Source: Burkholderiaceae bacterium (GTDB taxonomy: Bacteria > Pseudomonadota > Gammaproteobacteria > Burkholderiales > Burkholderiaceae). From it: a DNA stretch of 9,194 nucleotides. Made by a program: the position numbers and the translations under genes. Each line of letters opens with the position of its first letter. Position 1 is the first letter of the stretch. The DNA is taken from contig JASLEM010000317.1 of NCBI GenBank assembly GCA_030151165.1, positions 1-9,194 of the forward strand, read 5' to 3'. The notes under the pieces are model-generated. The model was not told the DNA's origin, did no database searches, and saw only the letters and a program-made list of their open reading frames with translations. This document shows positions 6,823 through 9,194 of the stretch, piece after piece.

Positions 6823-6875
6823 CTTCCCGGTGCAGGCGCTCCTTTCGCTTCCTCCACGGCTGCCGCCATTGGCCG

Positions 6876-7226
6876 ATGAAACTCGAAGACGACGATTATC
6901 CTCCCGAGAAACTCGCCGCCCTGCGCACCGTGCGCAAGCTGGTGGAGTTCTGGCAGATCAGCCCGCGCGAGCTGCGCGGGCCGATGCCGCCCGCGCCGCC
7001 GCCGCCGGTGGGGAGCGTCGCCATCCGCTACCGGCATCCCGTCAGTGGCGAGACCTGGGACGGCCAGGGCGAGCATCCGGCCTGGCTGCGCGACGCGTTG
7101 CTGCAGCAGGGCTACACCGTCGACGAGCTCAAGCGCGCCGTGCATGAGCCGATGGCGCCGCCGGCGGACGCGCACGCCGAGGAAAGCCAGGCGCAGGTCC
7201 AGGCCCAGGCCGACGGCGACGCCTGA
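6876..7226 (+). CDS. Short H-NS-family nucleoid-associated protein with altered DNA-contact motif
   Basis: A 116-residue protein whose residues ~50-86 match the H-NS C-terminal DNA-binding domain (YRHPVSGETWDGQGEHP, then AWLRDALLQQGYTVDEL). H-NS proteins bind AT-rich DNA through a (Q/R)GR core in the minor groove and silence genes. Here the core reads QGE (residues 64-66), with Glu in place of the key Arg. The N-terminus (1-35) keeps only a short helix (KLAALRTVRKLVEFWQISPREL) in place of the usual long coiled coil. A poly-Pro linker (38-45) precedes the DNA-binding domain and a Gln/Glu/Ala-rich acidic tail (~97-116) ends the protein. It may therefore bind DNA differently, or act through partner H-NS proteins. 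No clear ribosome site precedes the ATG. Its stop is 3 bases from the end of convergent copD. Confidence 0.82.
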   Translation: MKLEDDDYPPEKLAALRTVRKLVEFWQISPRELRGPMPPAPPPPVGSVAIRYRHPVSGETWDGQGEHPAWLRDALLQQGYTVDELKRAVHEPMAPPADAHAEESQAQVQAQADGDA

Positions 7227-7229
7227 GCG

Positions 7230-8219
7230 TCAGGGCGCCGGCGGCTCGATGTTCGCCAGGATCGCCGCGGCCACCAGCACCGCGAGCATCACGACGGCCT
7301 CGACCCGCAGCACGCGCACGAAGCGCCGCCTCGGCACGGCCGCGTCGCCGCGCGGCGTGGCCAGCGCGGCGAGCAACGGTGGCAGTGTCCTGAATCGATT
7401 GAACGCACCGAGCGCGATGGCCACGGCGACGAGCACCAGTTTCACGTCGAGCACCCCGGCCCAGGCCGGTGCCGCGGCGGCCGGCAGCAGCGCGCCCACG
7501 CGCCCGCCCAGCGCGTGCCAGCCGCTCGCCGCGCCGGTCAGCACGACCAGCGCCAGCGCCGCGGTCGCGAGGCTCGACAGCCGCGAGAGATAGCGCGCGA
7601 CGGCCTGCCGGTCCGAGGCCGAGGGGTGCTCGTGTCCGTGCCCGTCTGGCCGCAGCACGACGAGCGCTCCGACGATCACCGCCCCCGCCCACGCGCCCGT
7701 CGCGAGCAGGTGCACGGTCATGACGACGGTCTGCGCATCGACGCCCGCCGCCCCCGCGTGACCCGCGCTCGCGCGCGCGCCAGCGAGCACGACCACGGCG
7801 AGCGCTGCGACGGCGGTGCCCCTCGGCCCTCGCCCGCCGATCGCGCCGAGCCCGATGCACGCCGCGAGCATGCCCACCTGCAGCGCCCACAGCGCGCCGG
7901 CCCGCGTGCCGGTGACGATGGGCCACGCCTGCGCGATCGCCGCCCACGGCGCGAGCTCGGTCATCGAGATCGCCTCGACGACCAGCCACGCGAGCGCGCC
8001 CGCCAGCGCCGTGCCGGCCGCGACACCCATCGCGCGCCGCGTGACGCGCGCGCGCGACGCGGCCCAGCCGGACCCCTCGCCGCGCAGCAGCCCGCCCGTG
8101 GCCAGCGCGCCGATGACGGCGACGACGCCGATGTCGACGACGGCGCCGGCCGCGGTGCGCAGCGCGTCGAGCGCGGCGTCATCCATGCGCGACGGCGCGC
8201 GTGCCGTGGCGGCGGGCAC
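7230..8219 (-). CDS. copD: CopD-family inner-membrane copper protein
   Basis: A 329-residue integral membrane protein of the CopD family, thought to move copper across the inner membrane together with periplasmic CopC. About eight hydrophobic helices are visible, near residues 24-44, 65-85, 105-125, 132-152, 164-187, 214-234, 256-275 and 303-322. Family landmarks include the conserved histidines in SAGHAGA (H154) and VHLLATGAWAG (H170) and the late LGAFNRFRTLPPLL. The loop after helix 5 carries a His-rich DGHGHEHP, a possible extra metal site. The start is taken as the GTG at 8219, which directly follows the copC stop codon (TGA then GTG) and implies translational coupling. An ATG 11 codons inside (8186) is the alternative and has no ribosome site of its own. 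It is the last gene of the operon seen, ending next to the convergent H-NS-like gene. Confidence 0.9.
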   Translation of the reverse strand: MPAATARAPSRMDDAALDALRTAAGAVVDIGVVAVIGALATGGLLRGEGSGWAASRARVTRRAMGVAAGTALAGALAWLVVEAISMTELAPWAAIAQAWPIVTGTRAGALWALQVGMLAACIGLGAIGGRGPRGTAVAALAVVVLAGARASAGHAGAAGVDAQTVVMTVHLLATGAWAGAVIVGALVVLRPDGHGHEHPSASDRQAVARYLSRLSSLATAALALVVLTGAASGWHALGGRVGALLPAAAAPAWAGVLDVKLVLVAVAIALGAFNRFRTLPPLLAALATPRGDAAVPRRRFVRVLRVEAVVMLAVLVAAAILANIEPPAP

Positions 8220-8579
8220 TCACTTGATCGTGAACGAGAAGTCGCCGTGCGTCTTGTGGCCGTCGCCGCCGACGGCCGTCCAGCGCGCGCGGTAGGTGCC
8301 GCTGCGCAGCACCGGCACGGACGCGACGATGCTCATCGGATCGGCCTTGTCGGCGGCCGGGCGGTCGCAGTCGAAGTTCTTGCCCTTGTCGCTCACGAGC
8401 TTGATCGAGCTGTAGCGCGGCTCGACGTGCTCGTTGAACGTGAGGTGGATCTGCGTCGGCGGCGCGTCCAGCACCTGGTCCTTGGCCGGCAGCGACGCGA
8501 CGAGCGACGCGTGCGCGAGGGCCAGCGGGCTGGCGGCGACGGCCGCCGCGGCGAGCGCGAGCCTGATCGAGGTCTTCAT
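8220..8579 (-). CDS. copC: CopC periplasmic copper-binding protein
   Basis: A 119-residue CopC. A clear signal peptide (residues 1-22, ending SPLALA) is cut before His23, which places a histidine at the mature N-terminus as in known CopC proteins. That His, together with Asp106 and His108 of the GDGH motif near the C-terminus, would form the Cu(II) site. The Met-rich loop that binds Cu(I) in the P. syringae protein is absent: the corresponding stretch after NEHVEPRY has no Met/His cluster. This looks like the Cu(II)-only class. An additional Cys71 in the middle is unusual. The fold is a small beta-sandwich in the periplasm, delivering copper to CopD. The ATG at 8579 has a good GGAG site at 8587-8590, 7 bases upstream. 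It lies 57 bases downstream of the oxidase gene and abuts copD. Confidence 0.93.
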   Translation of the reverse strand: MKTSIRLALAAAAVAASPLALAHASLVASLPAKDQVLDAPPTQIHLTFNEHVEPRYSSIKLVSDKGKNFDCDRPAADKADPMSIVASVPVLRSGTYRARWTAVGGDGHKTHGDFSFTIK

Positions 8580-8586
8580 GAGAAAT

Positions 8587-8590
8587 CTCC
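8587..8590 (-). promoter_or_regulatory. Ribosome binding site of copC
   Basis: On the minus strand this reads GGAG, 7 bases before the copC ATG. It is the clearest Shine-Dalgarno sequence among the genes of this window and fixes the copC start. Confidence 0.7.
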
Positions 8591-8636
8591 CGGAGGGGTT
8601 GTCGTTCGTGGCTCGTCGTTCGAAGGCGCACGAGCG

Positions 8637-9194
8637 TCAGTGTTCCATGTGCATGCCCGACATGTCCGGCTTCTTCGCGTGCACCTCGATGTCGTTCGCG
8701 GAATTGTTGCGCGCGGTGGACGCCGGCGGGGCGGGCGGCTGCGCGGCGGCGGGCAGCGCGCCTGTCCACTCGTAGGCGGTCGTGCCCGCCGGGTGCCTGT
8801 ACCAGCCCGGGTCGGTGTAGTCGCCGGCCGGCTGGTCGCGCCGCACCTTGACGACGCTGAACATGCCGCCCATCTCGAGCGAGCCGTACGGGCCGTCGCC
8901 GGTCATCATCGGCAGCGTGTTCTCGGGCAGCGGCATCTGCATCCCGGCCATGTCGGACATGCCGCCCGAACCCATCGCCATGTAGTCCGGCACGAGACTC
9001 GCGATGCGCCGGGCGATGTCACGCTGGTCGACGCCGACGAGATTGGCCGCCGTGTGCGACATCGGGCCCATCGTGTGATGGGACTTGTGGCAGTGGATCG
9101 CCCAGTCGCCGGCGATGGCGTCGAACTCGATGGCGCGCATCTGCCCGACGGCCACGTCGGTCGTGACCTCGGGCCAGCGCGCGGACTTCGGCAC
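8637..9194 (-). CDS. Multicopper oxidase, C-terminal part (5' end outside window)
   Basis: The last 185 residues of a periplasmic multicopper oxidase, linked to copper tolerance by its neighbours. The hallmark of the C-terminal cupredoxin domain is complete: HCHKSHHTMGPM fits the HCH-x3-H-x4-M pattern, supplying type 1 and type 3 copper ligands with an axial Met. The frame is open to the window edge and the first visible codon (GTG) is not a start; the other copper motifs and the signal peptide lie outside. After the domain comes a Met-rich segment (MAMGSGGMSDMAGMQMPLP, then MMTG and LEMGGM), and a Pro/Ala-rich linker leads to a Met/His tail (DMSGMHMEH), likely to collect or buffer copper. 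It resembles the copper oxidases of Burkholderiales metal-resistance clusters rather than laccases of CueO length, but this cannot be settled from the fragment. copC and copD follow in the same direction. Confidence 0.9.
   Translation of the reverse strand: MPKSARWPEVTTDVAVGQMRAIEFDAIAGDWAIHCHKSHHTMGPMSHTAANLVGVDQRDIARRIASLVPDYMAMGSGGMSDMAGMQMPLPENTLPMMTGDGPYGSLEMGGMFSVVKVRRDQPAGDYTDPGWYRHPAGTTAYEWTGALPAAAQPPAPPASTARNNSANDIEVHAKKPDMSGMHMEH

Larger units (their letters stand above)
6638..6875. other. Divergent intergenic region between the STY0301-like and H-NS-like genes
   Basis: These 238 bases separate two diverging start codons and must hold regulatory signals for both genes. I see no convincing gene here. 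They hold a patch relatively rich in A (around 6711-6746), a candidate plus-strand promoter (6741-6770), a short inverted repeat CCCGGC-CT-GCCGGG (6778-6791) and a perfect 14-base palindrome (6809-6822). No good minus-strand promoter stands out by eye. Confidence 0.6.

Noticed and set aside
6653..7147. Plus-strand frame extending from the intergenic region through the H-NS-like gene
   Set aside because: The H-NS C-terminal motif is in another frame; this one has no recognisable feature.
6009..7175. A 388-codon minus-strand frame across the STY0301-like gene, the intergenic region and the H-NS-like gene
   Set aside because: It overlaps two supported genes in other frames, shows no domain, and has shadow-type composition.
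7129..7989. A 286-codon minus-strand frame inside copD
   Set aside because: It is a shifted frame of copD with Arg/Gly/Ala-rich composition; copD itself shows helices and family motifs.
8179..8769. A 196-codon minus-strand frame across the oxidase end, copC and copD start
   Set aside because: It overlaps three supported coding ends, and its product is Arg-rich with no signal or domain.
1..9194. Search for mobile elements, CRISPR arrays, tRNA genes, attachment sites or compositionally foreign segments
   Set aside because: No transposase, regularly spaced repeat, tRNA-like fold or marked drop in GC content was seen by eye. The repeats present are short and GC-rich.

Overview
This window is uniformly very GC-rich. 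It reads as a stretch of a betaproteobacterial, most likely Burkholderiales, chromosome. The basis for that is the codon usage, a short H-NS-family protein with a C-terminal motif typical of that order, an STY0301-like lipoprotein, and a copper gene set of multicopper oxidase, CopC and CopD. No tRNA, rRNA, CRISPR array, insertion sequence or phage gene is visible. Both ends cut through genes.

Layout. (1) Bases 1-3433, plus strand: the C-terminal part of a divergent FtsH-type AAA+ zinc protease, then a membrane-anchored protein built from two copies of a DUF6438-like cysteine module, then a prohibitin-type SPFH membrane protein. The last two genes each have the same 13-base sequence upstream (CGCTCCTAGAATC), probably a -10 promoter element. 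(2) Bases 3542-5983, plus strand: a soluble hybrid histidine kinase with domain order PAS-GAF-HisKA-HATPase-REC. (3) Bases 6020-6637, minus strand: an exported or lipid-anchored STY0301-like protein, convergent with the kinase. (4) Bases 6638-6875: a 238-base divergent intergenic region with a candidate promoter and two palindromes. (5) Bases 6876-7226, plus strand: a short H-NS-like protein. (6) Bases 7230-9194, minus strand: a copper-handling operon transcribed as multicopper oxidase (cut by the window end), copC, then copD.

How the genes may work together. In E. coli and in mitochondria, FtsH/m-AAA proteases are held in large complexes by SPFH proteins (HflK/HflC, prohibitins). A dedicated protease paralogue two genes away from a single prohibitin-like protein therefore suggests a membrane quality-control module, with the double DUF6438 protein as an unexplained partner. 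That grouping is the most interesting part of the window. The copper operon is more conventional: the oxidase and CopC act in the periplasm, and CopD is in the inner membrane. Its Met/His-rich tail and loops are worth noting. The hybrid kinase and the H-NS-like protein have no obvious target in the window. Long antisense reading frames, including one of 1115 codons, are side effects of high GC content and were not annotated.
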